18,454 bases of DNA from Chrysochromulina parva. Its lineage: Eukaryota; Haptophyta; Prymnesiales; Chrysochromulinaceae. Both the position numbers and the translations under genes were made by a program. Each line of letters opens with the position of its first letter. The stretch's first letter is position 1. Positions 1 through 8,593 of this stretch are shown here, one piece after another. The notes beneath the pieces were generated by a model that was not told the origin of the DNA, did no database searches, and was given only the letters and a program-made list of their open reading frames with translations. Where the stretch lies: NCBI GenBank assembly GCA_002887195.1, contig PJAB01000981.1, positions 1 through 18,454 of the forward strand, in the 5' to 3' direction.

Positions 1-2112
1 TTTGCAAGCGCCTGCGCTGCGTATTCCTTTTGCTTCTCCGTGCCTGACACGGCAAGTGCGACGAGAGGCGCGATGCCGCCCGCCTCGGCGATGGCGACCT
101 TGTTGTTGGCGTTGACTGCGAGGTTCGCAAGCGCCAGCGCTGCGTACTCCTTTTGCTCCTGCGTGCCTGATGCCGCAAGTGCGACAAGCGGCGCGATGCC
201 GCCCGCCTCGGCGATGGCGACCTGGTTGTTGGCGTTGACTGCGAGGTTTGCGAGCGCCAGCGCTGCGTACCCCTTTTGCTTCTCCGTGCCTGATACGGCA
301 AGTGCGACGAGCGGCGCGATGCAGCCTGCCTTGGCGATGGCGACCTTGTTGTTGGCGGTGACTGCGAGGCCTGCGAGCGCCAGCGCTGCGTACTCCTTTT
401 GCTCCTCCGTGCCTGACACGGCAAGTGCGACAAGAGGCGCGATGCCGCCCGCCTCGGCGATGGCGACCTTGTTGTTGGCGTTGCCGGCTGCGAGGTTCGC
501 AAGCGCCAGCGCTGCGTACTCCTTTTGCTTCTCCGTGCCTGATGCGGCAAGTGCGACAAGCGGCGCGATGCCGCCCGCCTTGGCGATAACGACCTGGTTG
601 TTGGCGTTCACTGCGAGGTTTGCAAGCGCCATCGCTGCGTTCTCCTTTTGCTTCTCCGTGCCTGATGCGGCAAGTGCCACGAGCGGCGCGATGCCGCCCG
701 CCTCGGCGATGGCGACCTGGTTGTTGGCGTTCACTGCGAGGTTTGCAAGCGCCAGCGTTGCGTACTCCTGTTGCTCCTCCGTGCCTGAATCGGCAAGTGC
801 GACGAGCGGCGGGATGCCGCCTGCCTCGGCGATGGCGACCTTGTTGTTGTCGTTGACTGCGAGGCCTGCGAGGCCTGCAAGCGCAAGCGCTGCGTTCTCT
901 TTCTGCTCCTCCGTGCCTGAATCGGCAAGTGCGACGAGCGGCGCGATGCCGCCCGCCTCGGCGATGGCGACCTTGTTGTTTACGTTGACTGCGAGGTTCG
1001 CAAGCGCCCTCGCTGCGTACTCCTGTTGCTCCTCCGTGCCTGATGCGGCAAGTGCGACGAGCGGCGCGATGCCGCCTTCCCGGCGGATGGTGACCTTGTT
1101 GATGGCGTTGACTGCGAGGTCTGCAAGCGCCTGCGCTGCGTTCTCCTTCTGCTTCTCCGTGCCTGATGCGGCAAGTGCGACAAGCGGCGCGATGCCGCCC
1201 GCCTCGGCGATGGCGACCTGGTTGTTGGCGTTGCCGGCTGCGAGGTTCGCAAGCGCCAGCGCTGCGTACTCCTTTTGCTGCTCCGTGCCTGATGCGGCAA
1301 GTGCGACGAGCGGCGCGATGCCACCCGCCTCGGCGATGGCGACCTGGTTGTTGTCGTTGACTGCGAGGTTTGCAAGCGCCAGCGCTGCGTACTCCTTTTG
1401 CTTCTCCGTGCCTGATGCGGCAAGTGCGACAAGCGGCGCGATGCCACCCGACTTCGCGATGACGACCTTGTTGTTGACGTTGTCGAATGTGAGGTTTGCA
1501 AGCGCCAGCGCTGCGTACTCCTGTTGCTTCTCCGTGCCTGATGCGGCAAGTGCGACGAGCGGCGCGATGCCGCCTGCCTCGGCGATGGCGATCTTGTTGT
1601 TGGCTTTGTCGAATGTGAGGTTTGCAAGCGCCAGCGCTGCGTACTCCTTTTGCTGCTCCGTGCCTGAATCGGCAAGTGCGACGAGCGGCGCGATGCCGCC
1701 CGCCTCGGCGATGGCGACCTTGTTGTTGGCGTTGCCGGCTGCAAGGTTCGCAAGCGCCATCGCTGCGTTCTCTTTCTGCTTCTCCGTGCCTGATGCGGCA
1801 AGTGCGACGAGCGGCGCGATGCCGCCCGCCTCGGCGATGGCGACCTGGTTGTTGGCGTTGATTGCGAGGTACGCAAGCGCCATCGCTGCGTTCTCTTTCT
1901 GCTTCTCCGTGCCTGATGCGGCAAGTGCGACGAGCGGCGCGATGCCGCCTTCCCGGCGGATGGTGACCTTGTTGTTGGCGTTGACTGCGAGGTTTGCAAG
2001 CGCCAGCGCTGCGTACTCCTGTTGCTCCTCCGTTCCTGATGCGGCAACTGCGACGAGCGGCGCGATGCGGCCTTCGATGGCGACCTTGTTGATGTCGTTG
2101 TTGACGGCGAGG
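1..2112 (-). repeat. Tandem array of 17 ARM-coding units, mostly 123-126 bp
   Basis: At the DNA level the coding array is a long-period tandem repeat. The segment that reads ggcgcgatgcc on the plus strand recurs, with small variants, about every 123-126 bp from roughly 65 to 2060. Longer units carry one or two whole extra codons, so the frame is never broken. Variation is concentrated at a few codons (for example K/Q, Y/N and the VN/AGN loop). High identity between units suggests recent duplication or gene conversion. Copy number is easily miscounted in short-read assemblies. Confidence 0.92.
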
Positions 2113-2138
2113 TTCGGAAGATTTAGCGCTGCGTGCAT
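1..2138 (-). CDS. Armadillo-repeat protein, C-terminus beyond left edge
   Basis: Read on the minus strand, this stretch is one uninterrupted frame of about 712 codons that is still open at position 1. It encodes 17 near-identical repeats of about 41-43 residues, each with the core IAPLVALAASGTE, then a helix like KQKEYAALALANLA, then VNANNKVAIAEAGG. This is the armadillo (ARM) pattern: three short helices per repeat stacking into a solenoid that binds proteins. The ATG at 2138 has an A at -3 and an in-frame TGA lies shortly upstream, so I take it as the start unless an upstream exon exists. The first repeat is the most divergent (NLPNLAVNNDINK). Some repeats carry LAAGNANN in place of LAVNANN, giving one extra codon. 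The partner and role cannot be read from sequence; ARM proteins serve in adhesion, transport and signalling. No catalytic domain is visible in the part present. Confidence 0.88.
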   Translation of the reverse strand, partial: MHAALNLPNLAVNNDINKVAIEGRIAPLVAVAASGTEEQQEYAALALANLAVNANNKVTIRREGGIAPLVALAASGTEKQKENAAMALAYLAINANNQVAIAEAGGIAPLVALAASGTEKQKENAAMALANLAAGNANNKVAIAEAGGIAPLVALADSGTEQQKEYAALALANLTFDKANNKIAIAEAGGIAPLVALAASGTEKQQEYAALALANLTFDNVNNKVVIAKSGGIAPLVALAASGTEKQKEYAALALANLAVNDNNQVAIAEAGGIAPLVALAASGTEQQKEYAALALANLAAGNANNQVAIAEAGGIAPLVALAASGTEKQKENAAQALADLAVNAINKVTIRREGGIAPLVALAASGTEEQQEYAARALANLAVNVNNKVAIAEAGGIAPLVALADSGTEEQKENAALALAGLAGLAVNDNNKVAIAEAGGIPPLVALADSGTEEQQEYATLALANLAVNANNQVAIAEAGGIAPLVALAASGTEKQKENAAMALANLAVNANNQVVIAKAGGIAPLVALAASGTEKQKEYAALALANLAAGNANNKVAIAEAGGIAPLVALAVSGTEEQKEYAALALAGLAVTANNKVAIAKAGCIAPLVALAVSGTEKQKGYAALALANLAVNANNQVAIAEAGGIAPLVALAASGTQEQKEYAALALANLAVNANNKVAIAEAGGIAPLVALAVSGTEKQKEYAAQALA

Positions 2139-2389
2139 CTTTGCACGGTCCACTCACCTCCTCAGCCACCGCTGCGGCGCTTTGGCCTCTGGCCTTCTGG
2201 CCGCGAGCTCGTGGCGACTCTTGGTGGGCTTTGCCTCAGGGTCGCTTTTTTCGCCGAGCAGACTCTCCAGCATTACGACATGTAATGTCACCAAATATGG
2301 AAAGACGTCGTCTTGAGCGGAGTTCTTGATGGGATGTCGACATGTTGCGCCGCGGGGACGTCTCCGTGCATTCACACCCACATCGAAAA
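2139..2389. promoter_or_regulatory. Divergent intergenic region between ARM gene and 2390 gene
   Basis: These 251 bp separate two head-to-head start codons and should hold both promoters. I see no clear TATA box. The minus strand contains short open frames (for example up to 2381) ending near a GTGAGT at 2157-2152, which look non-coding. Assignment rests on gene orientation only. Confidence 0.35.
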
Positions 2390-3154
2390 ATGGCGTTCCT
2401 TTGGTCGGCCAGCCGGCCGACGATCGGGCGAGTCGGAACGCCGAGCACCCTCCTCAAATGGCGCCAACTACCAGCAAACATGCAAGCACTCAACCAGCGG
2501 TCGCTCTGCTCCAGAGTGCAACCGAGCTTTATCCAGCGAGCGCTGCGCTCGGCCGCCTTGACAACCGAGCTTCTTCGGACACCCTCTGCTGGCACGTTGG
2601 CGAACACTTGGAGTAGACTGTCGCAGGTGCGACAGACGTTAGCTGGCCCCGCATCGCAGGCCATTACTCAGGCAGTCGAGCAGCTTGCGGGCCCTGCCAA
2701 TGTTGCGTACGTGGCGGGGATGTGCTATGGGTTTGCGACGTTGCCGACAGAGTTCATGCTTTCGATTGGGTTGCTGAGCGTCTTCGTCCGGGTGCGCATG
2801 GCAGCGTGGGTGGCATGGAGCTTGCTGTATGCTCTCCGACAGGCTGCCATCCACCCAGCCCGATGCGTCTCACTCGCTTGGCTCCTTGCCGCGGCTCACT
2901 ACGCGTTGCCGAGCTCGGCCATCCATGAGATCGCCGTCCAGGCGGGCTGGGACCGCCTCGGCTGGCGAGATCTGTGGAAGGAGCTTTCCACGTCCGCGGC
3001 AGGTCGAGAGCTTCAACGCCTGGCAACGCTCCTGCGTCTGCAGGAGGCTCTCGACACCCTGGGGCAGCAGGTGCCAGGCCGTCAGCCGCGTGCGGGAGGC
3101 ATCTATGAGCGGCTCGATCGGATCGAAGCAAAGCTGGACAGGTTGAAGAGGTGA
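2390..3154 (+). CDS. Hypothetical membrane protein with mitochondrial-type presequence
   Basis: This gene encodes a 254-residue protein I do not recognise. The start at 2390 is chosen because AAAATGG is a strong eukaryotic context; an in-frame ATG at 2342 would add 16 residues. The first 59 residues contain no Asp or Glu, many Arg and Ser, and alternating hydrophobics, which is the look of a mitochondrial (or plastid) transit peptide. Residues about 104-133 and 138-172 are hydrophobic and could form two or three membrane helices. The C-terminal quarter is helical, with a heptad-like stretch at 206-226 and a final ERLDRIEAKLDRLKR that looks like a short coiled coil. A plausible inference is an organelle inner-membrane protein with a soluble coiled-coil tail. 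It is divergent from the ARM gene and convergent with SmG. No enzymatic motif is visible. Confidence 0.6.
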   Translation: MAFLWSASRPTIGRVGTPSTLLKWRQLPANMQALNQRSLCSRVQPSFIQRALRSAALTTELLRTPSAGTLANTWSRLSQVRQTLAGPASQAITQAVEQLAGPANVAYVAGMCYGFATLPTEFMLSIGLLSVFVRVRMAAWVAWSLLYALRQAAIHPARCVSLAWLLAAAHYALPSSAIHEIAVQAGWDRLGWRDLWKELSTSAAGRELQRLATLLRLQEALDTLGQQVPGRQPRAGGIYERLDRIEAKLDRLKR

Positions 3155-3798
3155 CTGTGGATGTGACTGTGAGTGGCGCGAGGCGAAGCCGCATGGGCGG
3201 TGACAGACTCAATTAAGGTCTTGATGGATGGTCCGCGCACGGCGCAGCGGCCAGCGCTGACCGCTGTGCCCTGTTTAAGCTCTTGTGAGAGTCGGCTGTG
3301 CATCATGGCCCATATGGTCCGCTGTGCGACCGTGAGTGCGCTGTCGTGCGGTGCCCCGTGCGTGACTGATGTCGTGTACTATGTAGCTTTGCTGGGCGCG
3401 CGCGCGCCCTCCGCGCGGCCGCGCCGGCGGCGGCGCGAACGACACGAAAATCGAAATCGAGTATCAGAGACGGTGCATCTCAAGCATGATGTGCACAGAA
3501 ACGTGTATGCTGCTACGTACTCGCGCACTGCCGCTCGACGAGCCCAACCTGAGATGCATTACTGTGAGCTCTCCACCTGCTGGCAGAGCAGAGCGAGCCC
3601 GACCGCGGACCCAGCGCAACGGCAAGAGAGACAGCATGGACCACCGCACAGCTCCAGGACGCCCAAGGCCCCAGAACACTGCCCCCCCAGCGCATCCACA
3701 CGTCGGTGCCTCTGGTGGCTCAGTGAGCAGGTACTTGGGCGATGCTGTCGAGTCGAGCGCGTGAGCAGAGTAGCGCAGCGGATGCCCCAGTTACTGCG
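3155..3798. other. Convergent intergenic spacer, no gene seen
   Basis: This 644 bp lies between two gene 3' ends and should contain both 3' UTRs. Open frames here start at GTG or are short, and they encode Arg/Pro/Ala-rich sequence without family resemblance, so I do not call a gene. The only notable structure is a very GC-rich patch at 3395-3438 that includes an alternating gcgcgcgcgcgc run (3396-3407). No tRNA or snRNA pattern was recognised. Confidence 0.5.
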
Positions 3799-4035
3799 CT
3801 AATCCCACAATTTCTCGAGCGCTTCAATCATCACGATTGAGTTGCCCCGGATCACCACCATGCCAATGCTGTTCTGCTCTGTGGCAGATACCTGCTCGAC
3901 CGTCTCGTCGAGCACCAAATTCATGAACTGATCAAAGCCACGCAATGTGCCATTGATGGTTCGGTTGCCATTCAGCTTGATGGCTAGCCGCTTATCCATG
4001 TACTTTTTGAGGTCCGGGCCAGCACCTGAGGGCAT
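3799..4035 (-). CDS. SNRPG: Small nuclear ribonucleoprotein G (Sm protein SmG)
   Basis: This encodes a 78-residue Sm-fold protein, the usual size for SmG. The Sm1 motif is visible in [20 protein letters not shown] (residues about 21-40), and the Sm2 motif in [17 protein letters not shown] (about 58-74). The IRGNSI core and the N-terminal LKKYMDKRL are characteristic of SmG rather than other Sm or LSm paralogues. In eukaryotes SmG is one of seven proteins forming the ring around the U-rich site of U1, U2, U4 and U5 snRNAs, so it is nuclear and essential for splicing. The gene is intronless here. It lies downstream of the DUF3605-like gene on the same strand with 188 bp between them, and convergent with the 2390 gene. 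The start ATG at 4035 gives a natural SmG N-terminus. Confidence 0.95.
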   Translation of the reverse strand: MPSGAGPDLKKYMDKRLAIKLNGNRTINGTLRGFDQFMNLVLDETVEQVSATEQNSIGMVVIRGNSIVMIEALEKLWD

Positions 4036-4223
4036 CTTTCTGCCTGAGCAGCCGACTGCGAAACGAAGCGCAGCCCTGCTCGAGCTGGGTGGACCGAGCC
4101 GCGAGTGCAGAAGCGCGCGCAGAGCCCTGAGAGCCGAGAGGGTCTCGTGACCGAAGAAGCGTCGTGTTGGGCGTGAAAGTTTTTCATGGGCATTCTGAAA
4201 ACTGGGCTAAGTTTGATACACGT

Positions 4224-4985
4224 TCAAAAGCCCACCTCGCTCGCGCGGCCGCCCAGCCGCTCAGCCTCAGCCCACGGCGATCGCAAGCGGCGCTCGAGCC
4301 GCAGGTTGGTAAGGGCGCTCGTGGTGCCCTCGCTTTGCGGCCTCAGGAAGACGTGCACGTGCGCCATCTGAGTTCCGATGTCGGCATTTGGGCAGAGCCT
4401 CGACCGGAACTGAGGCCTTGCCTGGAAAGCGACCAACTCATCCTCGGGCACCAGCGATGGTAGAAAGTGACGTAGAAGCGCATGGCACACGCCCGGATCC
4501 AGCCCCGCAGTAGCAGCCGCACATTTGGGATGGTACCAGAGCGACCAGTGCTCGATGTCGGGTGTGACATGGCAAGGACACACGTTTGGCTCAAGGGCGA
4601 CGGTGAGCTCCGAAGTAATGCTGGTGAGCTCACCGTGGACTGTGAGTTTGAAGTCTGACTCCACAGTGTGCCAGAAGACCGTGGCCATGACGAACTCGAG
4701 CTCGGTGTGTTTCCGCTCTGCACACCAAGCCAAGAATCGCTTCAGGCGCTCGTAGGCCGCCACCGTGGTCCGTGCGGGCTCGCCAGCCTTGAGCTGCTCC
4801 CAAGTGAGCGGTGGGCCGTACTCGACTGACAACTGCCCAAGCCGAAGCTCCCCTGGCGCAGGAGGTGCCTTCACGATCGCGAACGGATCGCCACGATTCG
4901 CGCCGATGACTTTGGTCACGGACGAGGACTTGGCCAACTTGGGAGGTGCATCCACACCGCTGCCGACGTAGGTGCGGGTAGCCAT
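4224..4985 (-). CDS. DUF3605-like protein of unknown function
   Basis: This encodes 253 residues if translation begins at the ATG at 4985. An upstream in-frame extension to about 5210 would overlap the divergent gene and reads like UTR. Features recalling DUF3605 are a TWEQL segment (61-65), a helix ending in a VFW (about 72-105), the IEHWSLW block (144-150) and a C-terminal AHVHVFLR (208-215). DUF3605 is described mainly from fungi and other eukaryotes and has no established biochemical function. Paired histidines and the cysteine pair CPCH (136-139) could suggest metal or nucleotide binding, but that is conjecture. No signal peptide or membrane segment is visible. The family call is from memory of the pattern and needs a profile search. 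Confidence 0.62.
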   Translation of the reverse strand: MATRTYVGSGVDAPPKLAKSSSVTKVIGANRGDPFAIVKAPPAPGELRLGQLSVEYGPPLTWEQLKAGEPARTTVAAYERLKRFLAWCAERKHTELEFVMATVFWHTVESDFKLTVHGELTSITSELTVALEPNVCPCHVTPDIEHWSLWYHPKCAAATAGLDPGVCHALLRHFLPSLVPEDELVAFQARPQFRSRLCPNADIGTQMAHVHVFLRPQSEGTTSALTNLRLERRLRSPWAEAERLGGRASEVGF

Positions 4986-5136
4986 CAAAACAAACAGACT
5001 TTTTGGAGTGCGCGAGAGCGCGCTTAACATCACTGCAAACATAAGGCGTTCGAGCGTTCCGTCGCCACCCACGCGCGTGGCAGTCTGTATTTCTTCTTTT
5101 CTCACACTCGGAGCGGGTGTGAACCGAAAAAGATGA
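4986..5136. promoter_or_regulatory. Bidirectional promoter with perfect 12 bp palindrome
   Basis: This 151 bp separates the DUF3605-like gene and the LamG gene, which face away from each other. It contains a perfect palindrome CCACGCGCGTGG at 5069-5080, whose CGCG core resembles the CGCG-box bound by CAMTA-type factors in plants. There is also a GCGCGAGAGCGCGC inverted motif near 5010-5023. A pyrimidine-rich run (about 5089-5105) precedes the plus-strand gene. The regulatory role is inferred from position and symmetry only. Confidence 0.4.
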
Positions 5137-5243
5137 ATGCGCACCGGCTTGCCAACGCCGCAGGCGGCCTGGCCGCTCGACGGCTCGGTGCAATCTTCAC
5201 TAGGCGACATCGCTCTGCGCGGCTACAACTGCAGCTGGACTGA
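5133..5243 (+). other. Upstream ATG frame overlapping the LamG start
   Basis: An ATG at 5133, with A at -3, lies four bases upstream of the LamG ATG in another frame. It opens 36 codons and ends at a TGA at 5241-5243. A scanning ribosome would meet it first, and its context is better than that of the ATG at 5137. It may be a repressive overlapping uORF, or a hint that the true LamG start lies elsewhere. Confidence 0.35.
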
Positions 5244-6114
5244 TGGGCACGCTATTGGCACGCGCGCGCTCAGCTTGAGCGGCTGCTTCGGCATCGCCGC
5301 GCACTCGGCCTCACTCGCATTCGGCTCAGGCTCCCTGACGGCGTGTGCGCGCTTCCGCTCAGCCACGCGCGGCACCGCGCTCATTTCGAAGCTGTCTCGC
5401 GTTGGTCGCGCGACGCGAGGCTTCAGCATCGAGCTCGGCGAGGATCGCGGCCTCGGCGTCAGCTTGGCCGACGCGACCGGAGTGTCGGCACATGAGGAGC
5501 TCGGCCGCACCAACCTCGCCGACGGGCAGTGGCACCACGCCTGTGTCGTGCTCAGCCGTCCACCCAGGCCACAGCTCGCTGTGTATGTCGATGGAAAGCT
5601 CAGTGAGTCGCTCTCGCTTCGCGCGTCTCGCTTGCGCCACCTGGGATCCCTGGACAATGAGGCTCCGTTGTTGTTCGGCCGCAAAGCCATCCACGACGGC
5701 GGCAGCGGCGACGGCATGCGCGGCGTGGAGCCCTCGAGTGAACCCGAGGGCGGCGGCGGCTCCCCAGGCAGCGCGTTGGGCGAGGTGGCCGTATGGTCGC
5801 GTGCCCTGTTCCCGGAACAGGTGGCGCTTCTCTTCCGCTCTGGTCTGCCCTCCGACCGTCGCAAAAGGCACGCGCGAGGAACGAATGAGCGGCCGAGTGC
5901 CGAAGGCACGCCGTGCAGGGGATGCGGCCGATCAGAACGCCCTCTTAGGTCTCCATACGAGCCGTCGCCGCGCCAGACGCCACCCTTGCTGCTACCTCCG
6001 CATGACGTGATTGGAGGTTGGAGGGCAGGCGTGGGGCCAGCTGCATCGGTGGGTGCGCTTCTGCTGATGGCGAGCGTCATGTGGCGGAGGCTGCGTCGCC
6101 GAGTCCCCTTGTGA
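5137..6114 (+). CDS. LamG/concanavalin-A-like domain protein with C-terminal membrane anchor
   Basis: This encodes 325 residues. Residues about 10-237 follow the LamG-like jellyroll (laminin G / pentraxin-type, Laminin_G_3) order: AWPLDGS at 11-17, ALSLSG at 44-49, a strand GFSIELGEDRGLGVSL (95-110), the hallmark LADGQWHHACVVLS (127-140), LAVYVDGKLSES (147-158), LLFGRKA (178-184), and the closing GEVAVWSRALFPEQVALLF (215-233). Such domains commonly bind glycans or proteins outside the cell. A low-complexity linker follows, then a hydrophobic span at about 300-316 and a basic end (RRLRRRVPL), consistent with a single C-terminal membrane anchor. No signal peptide is visible at the predicted N-terminus, which enters the domain at once. 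Either the protein is tail-anchored facing the cytosol or an upstream signal exon was missed. It is convergent with the 960-residue gene. Confidence 0.72.
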   Translation: MRTGLPTPQAAWPLDGSVQSSLGDIALRGYNCSWTDGHAIGTRALSLSGCFGIAAHSASLAFGSGSLTACARFRSATRGTALISKLSRVGRATRGFSIELGEDRGLGVSLADATGVSAHEELGRTNLADGQWHHACVVLSRPPRPQLAVYVDGKLSESLSLRASRLRHLGSLDNEAPLLFGRKAIHDGGSGDGMRGVEPSSEPEGGGGSPGSALGEVAVWSRALFPEQVALLFRSGLPSDRRKRHARGTNERPSAEGTPCRGCGRSERPLRSPYEPSPRQTPPLLLPPHDVIGGWRAGVGPAASVGALLLMASVMWRRLRRRVPL

Positions 6115-6270
6115 CCTGTTTGATTCAATACGTAATTTAAAAAGTTCCTAATGTTAGTAGCACATACATAAACATACATTCTTTTCTCGTACTAGCCCTT
6201 TGTGCGTCCGCAGCTGAGCCAGTCTAAGAGTCTATGTTTGCCCGCCGACGCGGATGTGAATGAGGTTGCG

Positions 6271-8528
6271 TTATTCGAACGTGACCGCGGCCTCGAACCT
6301 CTGCCGGCGCTGCCGTCGCTTCGAGTCGGCCACATTGATCGGGGCGCCCTCGGCCGCAGCCGTCGGCGGCCTGGGCGAGTCGCCGACCGTGGCGCCGTCG
6401 GCCTTGATCTGCGAAAAGGTCGCGCGTGCCACCACCCTCGGCATATCGACCCACTCGTCTGCGGCGACGGCGTGTCGCGCGTCGTCGTGGGCGTGTAGCG
6501 CGTCGTCGTGGGCGTGTCGCGCGCCATCGTGGGCATGTTGCGCGCCGTCGTGGCTCGCCGTCGGAGCGAATCCCGCCGCGCCCATGGCGGAGATGAGGGA
6601 GCGCTGTGCGGCGTCGTCGAGGGCGGTGCTCGCTCCGTAGCTCTCCTCGGCATACGACTCTCCAGCCGCGTACTCCATCGCGCCACCGTCATAGCTCCCC
6701 GAGCCGCCGCCACTCGAGGTGCGACTCCTCGCACAGGCGGTCGCATAGGCGGCCGCCGTCTCGGGCCAGTCTTCGCGCCCAAAGCTCGTCGCCAGCAGCT
6801 CCTCGTCGCTCCCCCCGTCGCTCCCCCCGTCGGGTTCGTCGAGCTCCTCTTCGTCAATCCCCTCGTCGAGCGGCGAGGCGCTGTGTTGGGCGCCCCCTCC
6901 CCGCCCGCGTTCGCCCCGGTACTCGCCCCCGACGGTGGCCGCGAGGCGCGCGCCCAAGGCAGCGCCACGTGGCTGGTAGGGCGCATCCACCTCGTCCTGG
7001 TAGGAGGCCTCCACACCACCCAAGTCCTCCTCTGGCTGGTAGGCGGCCTCGAAGCCTCGTGCGGTGTACGTCGGGGGGTCGTGGTACGTCGAGCTCAGCG
7101 GCCGCTGTTCCGGCTCCTCCCATGCCGCTGTACCACAGGCAGCTGCGCGCGCGAGGCGGCGGCGCCGCCGAGGGTCCTCCGTGGAAGAGGCTGTGCAAGA
7201 GGAGTCGCTGCGCGCCGACGATCTGGGAGCGATCTCGCTGCGCGCCGACGCGCCGCTGGCGGAGCTCGCACTCGCGCCTGCACGCAGCGAGATCGCTCCC
7301 AGATCGTCGGAGGTGGCACAGGCGCGTGGCACCGGCCGACGGGCGATCGGGGCGACGGAGAACATGGGCGTGCTGCGGGGCGAGATTGGTCCGAGACTGG
7401 CCGAGATTGGGACGAGATTGGCCGCGCCCGTCGCCGCGGCCTCGTCGGCCACCGCCTCCTCAGACGCTGCACTGTCCCAGCCGACACGCGCGCGCCACGC
7501 GCGGCTCGAATCCGCCGCCGCCGCCGCCGCCTCCGCCGCCTCCGCCGCCGCCTCCTCCTCGGCCGCTGCCGCTGCCGCTGCTGCCGCTGCTTCCTGCGCA
7601 GCCGCCCCCTGCCCCTCCACCCCGAGATCCTCGTGGAGATCCTCGTGCGTGGCCTCGTCCTCCACCGTCGCCGCTCGCGCCGCCTCAAGACGTCTTCGCC
7701 TCGCCTCATCGGCTGCCGCTCCCGCCGCCGCCGTCGTCGCTGCCGCCGCCCCCCCTCGACGAGGGTTCGCGCCGCTGAGCATCGCGGGCCTTCCGAGCAA
7801 TCGGGGAGGGCGCACAGGCGGGCCGCCCCCCGGCGCCCCGGAGGAGGAGGAGGAGGAGGAGGAGGAGTGCTGCTTGGAGGTGGCGCCAGATGCCACGGCA
7901 CGGCCCGTCTGGGAAGGCTCGGGGCGAAGGTCGGCGCTCAACTCGGCGCTCAGCTCGGCGCTCTGACGGGGAGGAGGAGCGCCCGGGACGGCGCCTCGGT
8001 CCTCACGGCTGCCTCGCGAGGAAGGCAGCCGACCTCGGAGGCTGACCAGCTTGCTCATCGTCGAGCGGCGGCCGCGGTCGAGATCGACGATCTCGCGGCG
8101 GTCGCGGTCGAGATCGACGATCTCGCGGCGGTTGCGGTCGAGATCGACGATCTCGTCGATGAGGGCGCCGGGCGGCTCGGCGCTCGCCTCGGCGCTTGGC
8201 GCTTCGGCGCCCGTCTCGGCGCCCGACTGGTCGAGCTTACTCGTCATCTGGCCACGCCAGCTCTTGAGGTCCGCGATCATCCTCTCTCGTCGGCTGGAGG
8301 GCACCGACGTCACCGCCGACGTCACCGCCGACGTGGCCACCGCGGGCGAGGAGGAGGAGGCGGCGCTGTCCGGATCCACCTCGCCAAGCAACGGCCCCTC
8401 GGCCAACGTCGAGACTGCGCGTGGCCGTCGCCACCGCCGCTGGCGCTTCTCCTCGTCTTGGAGGGGCTCCCGGGGCAGCTGCTCCTGGCTGCCACCCGCG
8501 CCGCCCGGCTGCGACGAAATCCGCCGCC

Positions 8529-8593
<65 letters not shown>

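Noticed and set aside
2129..2157. Possible 29 bp intron (GTGAGT...CAG) before the ARM start
   Set aside because: It is shorter than spliceosomal introns normally allow, and the flanking phases do not join in frame with the overlapping minus-strand frame. The ATG at 2138 is a simpler start.
40..2316. 758-codon plus-strand open frame
   Set aside because: It is the antisense shadow of the ARM array. Its product is a meaningless MPPASAMATLLLA-type repeat, while the minus strand gives textbook armadillo repeats in a constant frame.
3173..3802. 209-codon plus-strand frame in the spacer
   Set aside because: It begins at GTG, is Arg/Ser/Pro-rich without order, and runs into the 3' end of SmG.
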